Under the pieces are notes generated by a model. That model saw nothing but the letters and a program-made list of their open reading frames with translations. It did no database searches and was not told where the DNA came from. Of a stretch of DNA of 64,000 nucleotides, positions 52,811 through 63,076 are shown one piece after another. Position 1 is the first letter of the stretch, and each line of letters begins with the position of its first letter. The stretch covers positions 403,910 to 467,909 of the forward strand of contig OZ025718.1 of NCBI GenBank assembly GCA_964019335.1. Reading direction: 5' to 3'. The position numbers and the translations under genes were made by a program. This DNA comes from Diplonema japonicum. Taxonomy: Eukaryota > Euglenozoa > Diplonemea > Diplonemida > Diplonemidae.

Positions 52811-53023
52811 TCATTCAGCTCGCTCGATCTCCTCCAATGTAGGGGGCACATAGCCACAGTCTCCTTCAGGCAGCGCCTCATCTTCTTGCACAGCAGGTGC
52901 AGCAAAGCAACTTAAAGAACTAAAAAAAGATTTTTTTGTAGGTGGAACGGGTACTGGGTTTGGCACATAAGTTCTCAGGTTCTGCTTACCGCTTGTCGGG
53001 TGCAGCATCGCCGCTGCATGCAT
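52811..53023 (-). CDS. Small protein, 70 aa
   Basis: ATG at 53023, TGA at 52811. A pyrimidine-rich stretch ending ACATTACAG-type lies ~16 nt upstream and is a good acceptor. The peptide has a basic N-terminus, a Phe/Ser/Ala hydrophobic middle (KKSFFSSLSCFAAPAV) and an acidic end (VPPTLEEIERAE). No family is recognised; size and composition would fit a small organellar or membrane-associated subunit. An alternative longer frame starting MVFNQFLLFLPICASVL (ATG near 53103) needs an intron and is less likely. Confidence 0.5.
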   Translation of the reverse strand: MHAAAMLHPTSGKQNLRTYVPNPVPVPPTKKSFFSSLSCFAAPAVQEDEALPEGDCGYVPPTLEEIERAE

Positions 53024-53251
53024 GCTTTTCTCCAGACACCTGTAATGGGTTCAACAAGGACAGAAGCGCAAATGGGTAAAAACAACAGAAACTGATTGAA
53101 CACCATGATGAAATTGATGAAGCTACTGATGTGCTTATATAAACACTAAGTAAAGGGGTGTGTTTGGTGTGGAGAATGAGAAGGAGAAAGGAAAAGGCGA
53201 AATAAAGATCGAAAGTATGTCAGAAGAAATGGGAGGGAGGGGTAGAGGGAC

Positions 53252-54973
53252 CTACTCTACAACTTTCTTCCTCCTAATGATCTTCTTCTTCTTGGGAGGG
53301 GGTGCGTCCTCTGCGAGCTTCATGGAGGTGAGGGGGTCTTGTTTCCGCTTGACGCGCTTCTTCTTGAGTTGTTTCTTAGCCCTAACCTGGTTGTTCTCGT
53401 CGGAGTCGGAACCGGACAGGTTCTCCGCAACAGGTTCTTCGATGACCATCTTACCTGTCACTTTGGTGTCCATGTAATCTGGAATGAAGGACCTGCTGGC
53501 TGCCATGCCAGCGTCGCGAGAGGAAACTGGGGCTAAGTGCTGAAGTGCCGCGAGGTCCTGAGGGTTCTCTGCAAAATGCTTCTTCAGTGCCTCGGACGTT
53601 ATGGCTTCTTTCACAAGCTCCTTTGCCTTTGCTTCCTTGATGGCTTTCTTCTTGATGCCGTTCAGCGCGTCGTCGGTCCTGTACCGCATCTTGAGCACCT
53701 CTGCCGTGTCCTTCATGATCTCGTGTTGTGTCACGACTTGCCCTTTGCTTGACAAGTAGTTGTTCAGGTACTCCAGCCATGCACTGTCTTGCTTCTTGTG
53801 GAGGAACGACACCGCCATGCCAGACTTACCGCCTCTCCCTGTCCTCCCTATGCGGTGGATGTACGATTTGCATGAATCCTCGTCCAGCGTACCTGTGATG
53901 TCGAAGTTCACGACTGCAGACACTTCACGGAAGTCGATCCCACGTGACATGCTGTACTCCGTGTCCTTCGGGGCCTTGCTGTCAGGCTTTCTGTCGGCCT
54001 TCTTCACCGACTCCTCAGTCGCAATGAGGTACTGGTACTCCCCCATGTTAAACTGCGCCACAATGTGGTTTCTGCTGTTCAACGGGATGTTGCTGTTCAG
54101 CACGACGGCGCGCACCCCGAACTTGTCGAGGAACAGCTTCAGCTTGTAGGCCTTGTCCACGTTGTCCACGAACAGCAGCACTTTGCCCTTCACGTAGTTG
54201 AACCTTATAAGCCCGTACAGGTAGCAATACCGTTCCGAGTCGTCGTAAACGGTGACGGCGTGCTGGGAGATGTTCGGCAGGGTGTTGGTCACAGGTCTTG
54301 TGGGCTGACCATCGTCCTCCTCGTCGTCGTCCTCCTCCTCCAGCTTGATGACCATCGGCTTGTTAAGGATGAGCCTCTTGAGCTCCAGGACGCCAGGAGA
54401 AAGAGTAGCGGACATCAAGAAGGACTGCGCGACGGCGGGGTACATGCACCGGATCCTGCGCACAGTGGGGTGCGAGAGGAGTGCGTCTGCCTCGTCAGTG
54501 ACGCAAACTTCCACGTTGGTGATGTCGATCTCCTTGTCCTTCGCACGCTGCAGGACGGTGCTGGGGGTGCCAACGCATATCTCGCACTTCCCGCTGATGG
54601 CGCCCTCGTCCGACAGGTTCACTACCCCTAAAACACCCCCGCAATGCTTCAATATGCTTCTGTAGTGGTCCACCACCTGGCTGCACAATTCCTTGCTCGG
54701 TACCAGCACAAGACCTCTTACCCCTTTCGTTTTGACTTGACGTGTTAGCAGTTTATGGCACATTGGCAAGCTGTATGCCGCGGTTTTCCCACTCCCCGTC
54801 CCTGCCCTGGCCAGGATGTCCTTCCCCGCCATTGCCAGTGGTATCGTGCTCTCTTGGATCAATGTGGGCTTCTTGAACTTCAGTGTCTTCAACCCGTGCA
54901 GCAGGCTGCTGTTAAGCCCGAAGTCTTTCCACTCCTTCGAGCCCTCGTCGGCCATCATCGATGCCAAAGACAT
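53252..54973 (-). CDS. DDX56: DEAD-box RNA helicase DDX56/Dbp9
   Basis: A single exon of 573 aa. Motifs in order: Q motif PTLIQESTIP, motif I ARAGTGSGKTAA, Ib VGTPSTVLQ, motif II VTDEADALLS, motif III FLMSATLS, and C-terminal SRGIDFREVSAVVNFD and YIHRIGRTGRGGKSG. The insertion and DEADALLS wording match the Dbp9/DDX56 branch, nucleolar helicases of 60S ribosomal-subunit assembly. The C-terminus is Lys/Arg-rich (KKKRVKRK), consistent with nucleolar location. All catalytic residues look intact. The start ATG 54973 gives the usual short N-terminus. Confidence 0.93.
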   Translation of the reverse strand: MSLASMMADEGSKEWKDFGLNSSLLHGLKTLKFKKPTLIQESTIPLAMAGKDILARAGTGSGKTAAYSLPMCHKLLTRQVKTKGVRGLVLVPSKELCSQVVDHYRSILKHCGGVLGVVNLSDEGAISGKCEICVGTPSTVLQRAKDKEIDITNVEVCVTDEADALLSHPTVRRIRCMYPAVAQSFLMSATLSPGVLELKRLILNKPMVIKLEEEDDDEEDDGQPTRPVTNTLPNISQHAVTVYDDSERYCYLYGLIRFNYVKGKVLLFVDNVDKAYKLKLFLDKFGVRAVVLNSNIPLNSRNHIVAQFNMGEYQYLIATEESVKKADRKPDSKAPKDTEYSMSRGIDFREVSAVVNFDITGTLDEDSCKSYIHRIGRTGRGGKSGMAVSFLHKKQDSAWLEYLNNYLSSKGQVVTQHEIMKDTAEVLKMRYRTDDALNGIKKKAIKEAKAKELVKEAITSEALKKHFAENPQDLAALQHLAPVSSRDAGMAASRSFIPDYMDTKVTGKMVIEEPVAENLSGSDSDENNQVRAKKQLKKKRVKRKQDPLTSMKLAEDAPPPKKKKIIRRKKVVE

Positions 54974-55492
54974 CTGTTCGAGTCTCCTTCCCCTGTGGTG
55001 TCCTCAATGCAAGGGTCAGATGTGCGTTGTGAAAAAAAATAAAAGGGAAACGGGGATTAAAGAAAATAGAACGCTTTGGCAGCTGAAGGTCGTGGTCCTC
55101 TTCGTTCATAGTTAGCAGGGCAGCAAGTTGTCTTCAAGACCTTTACTAATTATGGTTCCTATATTTTTTTTTTTCTGCCCTCAAGCGTATTATAATTCTC
55201 ATTGAAAATGAACATCTGGCTAGCAGGAGGAAAATAAAGAGGGGAGTGCAAAAAGAATTCTCAAATGGGAATAAAAAGGGGGCAGGTGGGTGTGAAGAAG
55301 AAAGGGCAAGGGAGAGTGGAGGTAATAACGTTGTACTTCTTTTAAAAAAAGGGGGGGGGTAAAGAAGATGGAAATAAAAGAAAAAGAAGAAAAAAACCCT
55401 GTCCCTAACCACAGAAGGCTAGTGTTCTGTGATGCCCACCCTTTTATTGTGTTACCTTGGTCAGAGGACCAAAACATTGCTTCTTTAAATTG

Positions 55493-55543
<51 letters not shown>

Positions 55544-55592
55544 GTTAACACTTTAGGTACAAAGTACCGAGCTTACAAAGATGAAGGCATGT

Positions 55593-58301
55593 CTACTGCA
55601 GGAACAGCTTCGGTGAATAAGTCTTGACTCTTTCCATCTGTGCTGGTTTGACAAGCTCTTCGGAGGGCTTGTCGTGTATTGTGGTGGAAACGATGAGGGT
55701 GGAACGCTCGATCTTTTCGATGGGGTTGATGCTCTTCTGTATCACAGTGTCCATGAGTGTCTTGTCGAAGCAGTGCGTGGCTGTGACAATGACGTGCAGA
55801 GAGGCATCGTTGATATCCAGCACACCCGACTTCGTCAGTGCGTCCAGCAAGTCGAACGCTGCCGTCTTCTCCTTCTTCTGATCGTCCACGTTCACTGTCT
55901 TAGTGGTCGGCTTGCTAAGCAGCCCTTCCTGCGACTCCTTTGTCCACGTCTTCCCCACGTTGATGATTGTAGGCCTCAGTGCACTGTCCTCGTCAAGATC
56001 CGAGTACTTCTTTTCAAGGATGTGTGGAATCCTGCTGATGTCAAAACCCGTGCCTTCTACTTCCTCCTCTTTTCTCTCCTTTGGAGTCGATGCTTGGGTT
56101 TCACCAGCACCTTTCGGCTGGATCTGTTGCTGCTGTGGCGGCGGCGATTGCTGTTGCTGTTGCTGTGGTGGTGGCGCCACTGCACGTCTCTCCAACGCTC
56201 TCTTCGGCATAGGAGCGGACATAGCCAAGGGAGCGCACTGCATCATGCTGATAGAAGCACATTGAGGAGGAGGAGGAGGGGGGAGACCACCGGGGGGAGG
56301 GGGGAGACCACCGCCGTGTGCCATCTGGTACTCCATCTTGACCTCTTCAATCTCCTTTTCCTTTGACGTCTTTAGCATTTCCTGCATGGCAGTGACGTGT
56401 GTCTTGACGACATTCACCTTGTCCTTCGCAGGGATGTCGTCTGGGTCGATGAACATGTCGCACTTGTAAGAGAGCAGGTCGCTGGGGATCTGGTACTTGA
56501 TAAAGAGTTCAAGCAAGTCTTGCGTAAGCTTGATCTCCTTCGTCAGGGAGTCAGGAGTAAGGTTCAGCACCTTCTCCAACTGGGGCTTGATCTGCACAAC
56601 GCACATGGCAAACAGTGTCGACTCAAGCTGCATGCTACGGTACGCCTTTGCGAAGCGCTGTTGCTCAGGAGACAGGGACTCGATGGCATCTTGGAACTCC
56701 TTCGGGGTGGGGATCTCTTCCAGGATCAAAGGGATCTTGAAGTCGTCCTTGTTTTGGATGATCATGGCATGCGACGGCATGAAGAGATCGGGACCACCAA
56801 TGCGACCCACAAGCAAGATGAACCCGCTGAACTGCCTGGCTCTGCCGTTGACCTGAAGCTTTGACAGCGCCTCGTGCGAGAATCTGTGGCCCACATATGA
56901 GTGTACGAAGGTCTTGCCTGTGAAGCTCACAGTGGCTGAGGCACTAAGTGCGAACTTCATAGGCTTCTCATCTTCAGGAATGCACCTCACCACTGTCGGG
57001 ACAGGATCACTCATCGACCCGTCAGGCTTCGACTCCTCGATGCTCAGGATTCCCTCAGGGTAGTGGTCAGGCCTGCGGATAGCATAACTAAAGCCTGTTG
57101 GCTGGTATTCCTGTTTGAAGAGCTTCCTGTTGTGAAATCGCATGTACTCCCCGAAGTCCTGCGATGTCACTTCCTTCCCGATGGCAGAGATGAGCTGGTT
57201 CCTGAGCAATGTTTCCAGGTAGTCGATAGCTGCCTGGTAAGTGCACACCACCCCCTTTGCGTGTTTCAAGGTCATCACAAGGAGACCATCGAGCCTGAGA
57301 ATGAGGCCCTTGCTCTCAGGGAAGACTTTTTCGATATCCGAAGACTTCTCGTCCAATGCGCGACGCTCTTCTTTCAAGAAGAGCTCGAGGTCGCTTGCGG
57401 GAAGTGAAAGCGTCTCTTTATTATCATCAGGCACCACCAAAGTGGCCTTGCCCTCGATCGCCTTCACTGTGTTCTCCTTAATATTCTCAAGGAGAGGGAG
57501 CACAGGGATGAAGATATTCGAAGTGTTGTTGACAGTGTTGAGATCCAAGTCGACCTTCTGCTCGATGGACCACAGGTGGTTCCTGAAGTACGTGATTATT
57601 TGATCCGCCCACGAGGAGAGGTTGTGCATGCCGGACAGCACCTCCGTAATGTCCTGGTTCCTTCTCGGGGTGTGGCACGCGCTGTCCGAGCGATTGATGG
57701 AGAAGTGCACCTGAAGATTGTCGTTAAGGCTTTGAAGGAGCCACGTGATGTTGGTCTCGAGAGGGGGCTTGCTGGTCGCGGCGGAATGTGGCGTGTTCTC
57801 TGAGTTGGTCATGATGGTCGTCGCGCTGTCACGAGTGAAGAAGGTGACACAGTCATCAGGGCTGTTGCCACAGTAGGCAGTTAGCGTGTATGAGGCAGTG
57901 ATGTTCCAGAAGTACTCCGTCACTGTGGTAACGTTCTTGTTTGTGATGTTAATCATCCTGCCCAACCCAGACACTTCAGTTACATTCTTTGTGGCAGCTT
58001 CCACTTCCCTCGTCTTCTTCTCCTTGAACTTGCACGTCTCCGTTGCTTTTAAGCGCAGGGTCACGCTCTTCGTTTTCGACCATTCTTTCAGCTGCTTCAA
58101 CCCGTCCTGAGTCAAACCGATCCTCTCAAGTGTGGCCAGCTTTGATGCCATTGCAGCGCCCGTCATCACTTCCGCCAGTATATATTTGTCACTATACTGA
58201 TGGTGGACATCGCCAGCAAGCCCCGGACTCCTGTTTGTATCCAAGATCTTCTTCACCACATTGAGACCGTTGCTAATCTGGTTCTCGAGGTAAACTTCCA
58301 T
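55593..58301 (-). CDS. Conserved protist protein of unknown function, 902 aa
   Basis: A single exon. The N-terminal part (GLNVVKKILDTNRSPGLAGD, SDKYILAEVMTGAA, LRLKATETCKF, ITYFRNHLWSIEQ) and C-terminal part (FDLLDALTKSGVLDINDASL, HVIVTATHCFDKTLMDTVIQ, INPIEKIERSTLIVSTT) resemble a long protein family I associate with diverse protists; function is not known to me. Between them lie a helical region and a Pro/Gln-rich linker (GGLPPPPGGLPPPPPP; Q-runs) at about 680-760. No membrane segment or enzyme motif is seen. The Pro-rich linker suggests profilin- or SH3-type partners, by analogy only. Confidence 0.75.
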   Translation of the reverse strand: MEVYLENQISNGLNVVKKILDTNRSPGLAGDVHHQYSDKYILAEVMTGAAMASKLATLERIGLTQDGLKQLKEWSKTKSVTLRLKATETCKFKEKKTREVEAATKNVTEVSGLGRMINITNKNVTTVTEYFWNITASYTLTAYCGNSPDDCVTFFTRDSATTIMTNSENTPHSAATSKPPLETNITWLLQSLNDNLQVHFSINRSDSACHTPRRNQDITEVLSGMHNLSSWADQIITYFRNHLWSIEQKVDLDLNTVNNTSNIFIPVLPLLENIKENTVKAIEGKATLVVPDDNKETLSLPASDLELFLKEERRALDEKSSDIEKVFPESKGLILRLDGLLVMTLKHAKGVVCTYQAAIDYLETLLRNQLISAIGKEVTSQDFGEYMRFHNRKLFKQEYQPTGFSYAIRRPDHYPEGILSIEESKPDGSMSDPVPTVVRCIPEDEKPMKFALSASATVSFTGKTFVHSYVGHRFSHEALSKLQVNGRARQFSGFILLVGRIGGPDLFMPSHAMIIQNKDDFKIPLILEEIPTPKEFQDAIESLSPEQQRFAKAYRSMQLESTLFAMCVVQIKPQLEKVLNLTPDSLTKEIKLTQDLLELFIKYQIPSDLLSYKCDMFIDPDDIPAKDKVNVVKTHVTAMQEMLKTSKEKEIEEVKMEYQMAHGGGLPPPPGGLPPPPPPQCASISMMQCAPLAMSAPMPKRALERRAVAPPPQQQQQQSPPPQQQQIQPKGAGETQASTPKERKEEEVEGTGFDISRIPHILEKKYSDLDEDSALRPTIINVGKTWTKESQEGLLSKPTTKTVNVDDQKKEKTAAFDLLDALTKSGVLDINDASLHVIVTATHCFDKTLMDTVIQKSINPIEKIERSTLIVSTTIHDKPSEELVKPAQMERVKTYSPKLFLQ

Positions 58302-58614
58302 TTTTCCTTTTTTATTTTTGTGCTGTAGCGCTGCGTGATGTAAGTTACGAAGCCTGCCAAAGAAAACGCTTTAAAAGTGGTTTAAACCTCAACACGGCCC
58401 AACAAGAGAGAGGAGCAAGGAAACTAAGGACAATGTGCCTTAAAGAAGCAACAGTTTTCTAGATGTCTTCTCACAGGCAGACTTCTCTAAGGCACAGCTC
58501 TCTCATGTTTTACACCCGAAACGTGTCCATTTCATTTTTTTTTCTTTTGAACCATCCCCTACCCCAAATAAACCCATAACCTTTCAACACTAGGAAGGAG
58601 GCTGTCGGTTCGTG
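58302..58614. other. Short spacer
   Basis: 313 bases between the 902-aa gene and DDX1, of fairly normal complexity and with no frame. It should contain the 3' end of DDX1 mRNA and the acceptor for the next gene (a CTTCGTAACTTACATCACGCAG-type stretch near 58333-58354). Confidence 0.55.
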
Positions 58615-61080
58615 TTAACGGGTGCCCGTGCGCCCTTTTGTTTTTTGCGACGAGAACGTCTTCACACCAGCAGGGCCCGCGGCGGCGGGTGCTGGTGTTG
58701 TGGAGGTGGCTGAAGCAGTACGCGGGAACCCTTCAGGCTGTGGTGTAGTGTTGTGTGGTGTGTTGTATTGTGTTAATACCAAGGTAGACCCCCGGCCACG
58801 GCCCTTAGCAGCCAAGAACACTGGTTGTGGCTTGGGTGGGTTAGATTCAAGCTTGCTGATCAGCGCTGCGAAGGTGAGGTGGTCGTTCTGGATGTCTGTT
58901 GACATTTCCATGATTGTGGTGGCGTGTTCCTCGATGGCTCTCACTTGGTCGGACTTCTTCATCTTCGCTTCCTCCTTCGACTTCCCGTACTCCAGGGCAG
59001 CGGAGTTGGCAGATGCATCCACGTACTTATAGTCGTCCCCTAACTCTGCTAGCGGTTCTCCAATCCTCTTCTCAATCTCTTTCAAATACATTGGCTCATT
59101 GTACCATATGCAGCAACCACCTTCTTCAACCAGCCTCGTGTCTTGGCACGGTGCCCCTTGGCGCATACCTCGATTGCAGTTCGAGTGGTACCACACCTTC
59201 TCACGATGCTTTGAGACAGCAATAGTGACTGCCAGCCCCATACGCTCCGATCTGCCTGTCCTACCGATCCTGTGGATGTAGTCCTCTGACTTATCGGGCA
59301 GGCACATGTTCACAACGAAGGGCAGCTGCTTGATGTCGATGCCCCTCGCCGCCACATCAGTACATATAAGGAACCTCACTTCTCCTTCTTTGAACATGTC
59401 CAGGTTGTCCCTCCTAGTTCTGGTGTCGAAGCCACTGTGGAAAGCGATATTGGAGTAAGGGTTTTCTTTCCCTTTCTCCACTCTGCCCGTGAACCCCTTC
59501 TTCCCCCCTTTTTCATTGAGGTAGGTGCTCAGGTGGTCGCAGTCATCCCTCGTCCTGCAGAAGATCAGACACTGCTCCATTTTATAGGCGTCTATCACTT
59601 TCATTAGAATTTCGGGTTTCAAAAGTTTTGCGTTGTAAGAGTGTTTGCAGCACATTCTGTTGGCAGGGTCAGGGCCGGTGTCGTCCTTGTCCTCTCTGCC
59701 GGAGACCACGTGGACACCGTCTGTCTGGATGGTGCCCTGTCTCCACCTGTCGTCGTCGTCGGGGTCGGCGTACACGACAGCATGGTGCACTGTATCTGGA
59801 ACGAAGTCTTTCCCTTTGAGATCAACCCACGACGCGTTAGGACACAGCTGCGCAGCAAGTGTTTTGATATTGTCATCGTGAAGCGTTGCACTAAACATGC
59901 ACAGCTGCAGCTTGTGCTTGTTCGCTTTTCTGGTGTCTGTGTAAAGCCTTTTAATAAGCTCTGTATCCTCCATCAGCCTGTCGGCCTCATCAAGGACAAT
60001 GAAGTCGCAGTCCGCCAAACTGAAGACTTCCGGCATGTCAAGGAACTGCTTCACTCTTGCAGGCGTGCCCACCACGATGTCGATGCCCTCTCGCAGCTGG
60101 TCGCAGATCTCTTGTGTCGATCGCTTCCCAAAGATGGGGCACACCTTGATCTTGGGTGCGCTGATGTACTTCACAAACTTGTGCAGCTCGTCAACAATCT
60201 GTTGGCACAGTTCCAGCGTGGGCTCCAAGATTATGCATGATGTCCCGTACCTTTCCCCCTTCTTTTCCTTCGCACGCTTTCTTATGAAAGATGCATACAG
60301 TTTCTCTTGTTCTGCACCCTTCGCCTCCTCTATCCATAAGTATCCTTCAGGGAGCACTGTTGTTGTGTTGCGAAGACCGAAGTCAAGCGCGAAGGTCCCA
60401 CTCTGTGCCGAGACGCAAGGGAACAAGGCCATCGGGTCCTGTTTGTCAGGAATGGTAAAGGCGTTCCCCTGGTCTTTACCGTTCTTCAAAAAGGAAATGG
60501 TGCGAGCGTCTCTGTCACACAAGCAGGTGACCACGTCCCCCGCAGAATAGGAATCGCCGTACGGAGCTTCGTAATTGTTGTTATGCTTCTTCCCTGTGGC
60601 GGAGTACCCATAGCCGCCCTTGTCCTTTCCCAGCTCGAGACTAGCATCTGCAAGCGCCCACCCGAAACGGACAGCGGTGCCACTGGTCAGGTTGACGTTG
60701 AAGGCCCACTTCCCCTTGGTGATGCCATACGTGGAACGCGAGCCGCCCCATGTCTTCATGTTCCGTATGACACACCCAAGCCCGTTCTCTGCGATGCGCA
60801 AGTCTTGGTAATCTTCCTTGTTTAATGAACAATGCTTAAGTAGTGCCTGGATCTTCTTTGTGTCTACACTCTTGTTCAGCTTCTCAAATATCAGCTGTAT
60901 AATGGGCAGGCAGAACGCTCCTGTCTTGCCAGCACCTGTTTCTGCTGCGCACATAGCATCCACACCGCCCAGAATGTGTGGGATGCAATCCTGCTGTACA
61001 GGTTTGGGCAGGTACCATTCCATGTCTTCCAAGGCCATCCCCAGCTGTTCCATCAGCCCCAGTTCTTCAAACGCCGCCAT
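58615..61080 (-). CDS. DDX1: DEAD-box helicase DDX1 with SPRY insert
   Basis: A single exon of 821 aa. Motif I is CAAETGAGKTGAFCLP; an SPRY domain is then inserted (~95-260; WAFNVNLTSGTAVRFGWALA, AGDVVTCLCDRDARTISFLK), which is diagnostic of DDX1. Motifs Ia EPTLELCQQ, II VLDEADRLM, III MFSATL and C-terminal RGIDIKQLPFVVNMCLPD, YIHRIGRTGRSERMG follow. DDX1 works with the RtcB tRNA ligase complex and in RNA metabolism. A Cys/His patch (CQDTRLVEEGGCCIWYN) precedes the tail. Its ATG is 56 nt from the stop of the upstream gene with CACCTCACAG in between. Catalytic motifs are intact. Confidence 0.95.
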   Translation of the reverse strand: MAAFEELGLMEQLGMALEDMEWYLPKPVQQDCIPHILGGVDAMCAAETGAGKTGAFCLPIIQLIFEKLNKSVDTKKIQALLKHCSLNKEDYQDLRIAENGLGCVIRNMKTWGGSRSTYGITKGKWAFNVNLTSGTAVRFGWALADASLELGKDKGGYGYSATGKKHNNNYEAPYGDSYSAGDVVTCLCDRDARTISFLKNGKDQGNAFTIPDKQDPMALFPCVSAQSGTFALDFGLRNTTTVLPEGYLWIEEAKGAEQEKLYASFIRKRAKEKKGERYGTSCIILEPTLELCQQIVDELHKFVKYISAPKIKVCPIFGKRSTQEICDQLREGIDIVVGTPARVKQFLDMPEVFSLADCDFIVLDEADRLMEDTELIKRLYTDTRKANKHKLQLCMFSATLHDDNIKTLAAQLCPNASWVDLKGKDFVPDTVHHAVVYADPDDDDRWRQGTIQTDGVHVVSGREDKDDTGPDPANRMCCKHSYNAKLLKPEILMKVIDAYKMEQCLIFCRTRDDCDHLSTYLNEKGGKKGFTGRVEKGKENPYSNIAFHSGFDTRTRRDNLDMFKEGEVRFLICTDVAARGIDIKQLPFVVNMCLPDKSEDYIHRIGRTGRSERMGLAVTIAVSKHREKVWYHSNCNRGMRQGAPCQDTRLVEEGGCCIWYNEPMYLKEIEKRIGEPLAELGDDYKYVDASANSAALEYGKSKEEAKMKKSDQVRAIEEHATTIMEMSTDIQNDHLTFAALISKLESNPPKPQPVFLAAKGRGRGSTLVLTQYNTPHNTTPQPEGFPRTASATSTTPAPAAAGPAGVKTFSSQKTKGRTGTR

Positions 61081-61136
61081 GGTTCGTGTTGTCCCTGCTG
61101 TGAGGTGATGGATGGGTATGTGCTAAACTAAAATGT

Positions 61137-62951
61137 CTATTTCCAACCAATATTCCCACCTGGAAACTGCACGGGATGCAATCCGTAGATTTCACTCAAT
61201 GCATGCAAGTAGTAGCCTGTTGCAGCGAGAAGGCATGAAAGAAGAAAGAGGATTGAGGCGGCCCAAAAATGAGGACGGGCCAACAGACAACCCGTTAGAG
61301 AGCAAAGAGGCACCATGTACACGATACCAAACAGAATGAAGTAGGCAGATACTCTTCTATAATAATAGATAGCGACCAGCGAGTGGATAGCGAAAAGGAA
61401 GGAGAAGTGGAAAGCTAGTCCGTCCGAAGGTGTATGCGGCAGTGCCACAGGTAAGCTTGGCTCTGATGTGTAGAAAGGAACAATGAAGATGAGCAGTGTT
61501 ACCACCACCAAGACACACACCACGCAGAAAGAAGCGCGCCACTGCAGTTTCATGAAGTCGCCTGTAAACGGCTCTTCTTCAAGTTCTTCTTCGCCAGCAA
61601 GCTCTTCTTCCTCGACTGCATCAAAGGGTTCGAAGCGCAGGTGGTCAAAGGAGAAGCATGGAAGATTTATCTTAACCACCACCAATAGGACACTTGCCAT
61701 GCACAACCCGCGAAGGCAGCTGCAGACAGTTACAACTTTACTTTCACTATCGTGGCGCCAAACAGCAGCAACAAAGCCGGCACAAGCGGTTAGAGAGTAG
61801 AAGACGCTCAGCACAACATGGAAGCCCACCCTCTTGAGTCTTTCCTCCGGTGCTCTCCCAGTATGACGTAATTTCGAGTTGTTGAGCAACTGAACACCTA
61901 AAAGCACAGCACCGTGTGCTCCAGACACCCCCGATGCGGTGGCCACCATTAGCAAGTTGCTACTTGAATGCATTGCGACCATGATGATGCCTTCAGCGAA
62001 CCACACCAAAGCATGCAACACACAGAAAGTGTTCACAAGAAAAAATGCAACCTTAGTGAGGCGCTCGCCAGCAGGAATTACAACATTCTCGTGGAGGTAC
62101 CTGCCTTGGCTGCTGCAGGTGTTGCTGAGCTTATGCATAAAGAAAACGGACACAATACGAGTCATAATGCAGAGAGTTAGAGACGCAACCTTTGCACCGT
62201 ATGTACTGTGCACTAGCATGTGGATGCAAGTGCCTATCATAGAGACAGAAGACACAAAGCTCATTAAGATATATGCATTGCATGCATGCTGTAGGCGTTT
62301 CACTACAGCAAATAACCCGATTGTAATAAGGACAGCTTGGTGTCCTGCCGTGCCGATACTTTCGTTCTGGCTGACCACCCATTGCAGCCAGTTAAAATCA
62401 GAGCCACCAGATTCATCGCACAGCACTGCTACGAGGAATAGCAGGTCGGTGACATAGACACAGCAAACCGCGAAATAAGGTGTGCGTGCTTCGTGCTCAG
62501 AAGGTGTGATGGGAAGAGCGTCGTCACTGTCAGTTGTGGTTACCATGCGGTATCGAAAGAAGCAGAGCAGAAGAGCAGTATTTGCGGCGACTTGAACACA
62601 GAAGTATGCATTCAACCCGAATGGAACCCCACCTTTGATTGCACCAAGTGCCGCTGTGCCCGCAACAGCGACGTTAGTGTTGATTAGATACACGCAGGCC
62701 GTGATGAACCACACCCTGTTTCTGTCGACAGCATACAACCCAGTCACGCCTAGCACCAGCAGTGCATGGAACGTGAGACGCAGCGCCTCCTGATCAACTG
62801 CTAGCATGTTAGAACCACCACCCACTAGCATCAGGAAGACGTTAAACATATAAATGCATGACACAACCCCTGCCGTGACGAGTAGGTTTTTCTTTCTGAG
62901 CCGTTGCTTGGCATCCAGTGGCATCGCCCGTTCTACTTTTAAAAATACCAT
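61137..62951 (-). CDS. Polytopic membrane protein, about 16 TM segments
   Basis: A single exon of 604 aa. About sixteen hydrophobic segments are evenly spread from ~22 to ~590, e.g. VVSCIYMFNVFLMLVGG, FFLVNTFCVLHALVWFAEG, ASFCVVCVLVVVTLLIFIVP, FWAASILFLLSCLLAATGYY. One hydrophilic acidic loop (AVEEEELAGEEELEEEPF) lies near ~455. There is no signal peptide, transporter signature or glycosyltransferase motif that I recognise, so the family is unknown. The start ATG 62951 precedes a basic stretch typical of a cytosolic N-terminus. A Ser/Pro-free compact form suggests a transporter-like or sensor role, unproven. Confidence 0.8.
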   Translation of the reverse strand: MVFLKVERAMPLDAKQRLRKKNLLVTAGVVSCIYMFNVFLMLVGGGSNMLAVDQEALRLTFHALLVLGVTGLYAVDRNRVWFITACVYLINTNVAVAGTAALGAIKGGVPFGLNAYFCVQVAANTALLLCFFRYRMVTTTDSDDALPITPSEHEARTPYFAVCCVYVTDLLFLVAVLCDESGGSDFNWLQWVVSQNESIGTAGHQAVLITIGLFAVVKRLQHACNAYILMSFVSSVSMIGTCIHMLVHSTYGAKVASLTLCIMTRIVSVFFMHKLSNTCSSQGRYLHENVVIPAGERLTKVAFFLVNTFCVLHALVWFAEGIIMVAMHSSSNLLMVATASGVSGAHGAVLLGVQLLNNSKLRHTGRAPEERLKRVGFHVVLSVFYSLTACAGFVAAVWRHDSESKVVTVCSCLRGLCMASVLLVVVKINLPCFSFDHLRFEPFDAVEEEELAGEEELEEEPFTGDFMKLQWRASFCVVCVLVVVTLLIFIVPFYTSEPSLPVALPHTPSDGLAFHFSFLFAIHSLVAIYYYRRVSAYFILFGIVYMVPLCSLTGCLLARPHFWAASILFLLSCLLAATGYYLHALSEIYGLHPVQFPGGNIGWK

Positions 62952-63076
62952 TTGACAAAGGCCCCCCCCTGTAGGGATTCCGGAGCAGGATTTTTACAGC
63001 TAGTAATGACACGTGGGTTATGAAAGAGAAAGAACGTACCAAAACATGGAGAATTATCAAGTTCTGGGCTAGAAAG

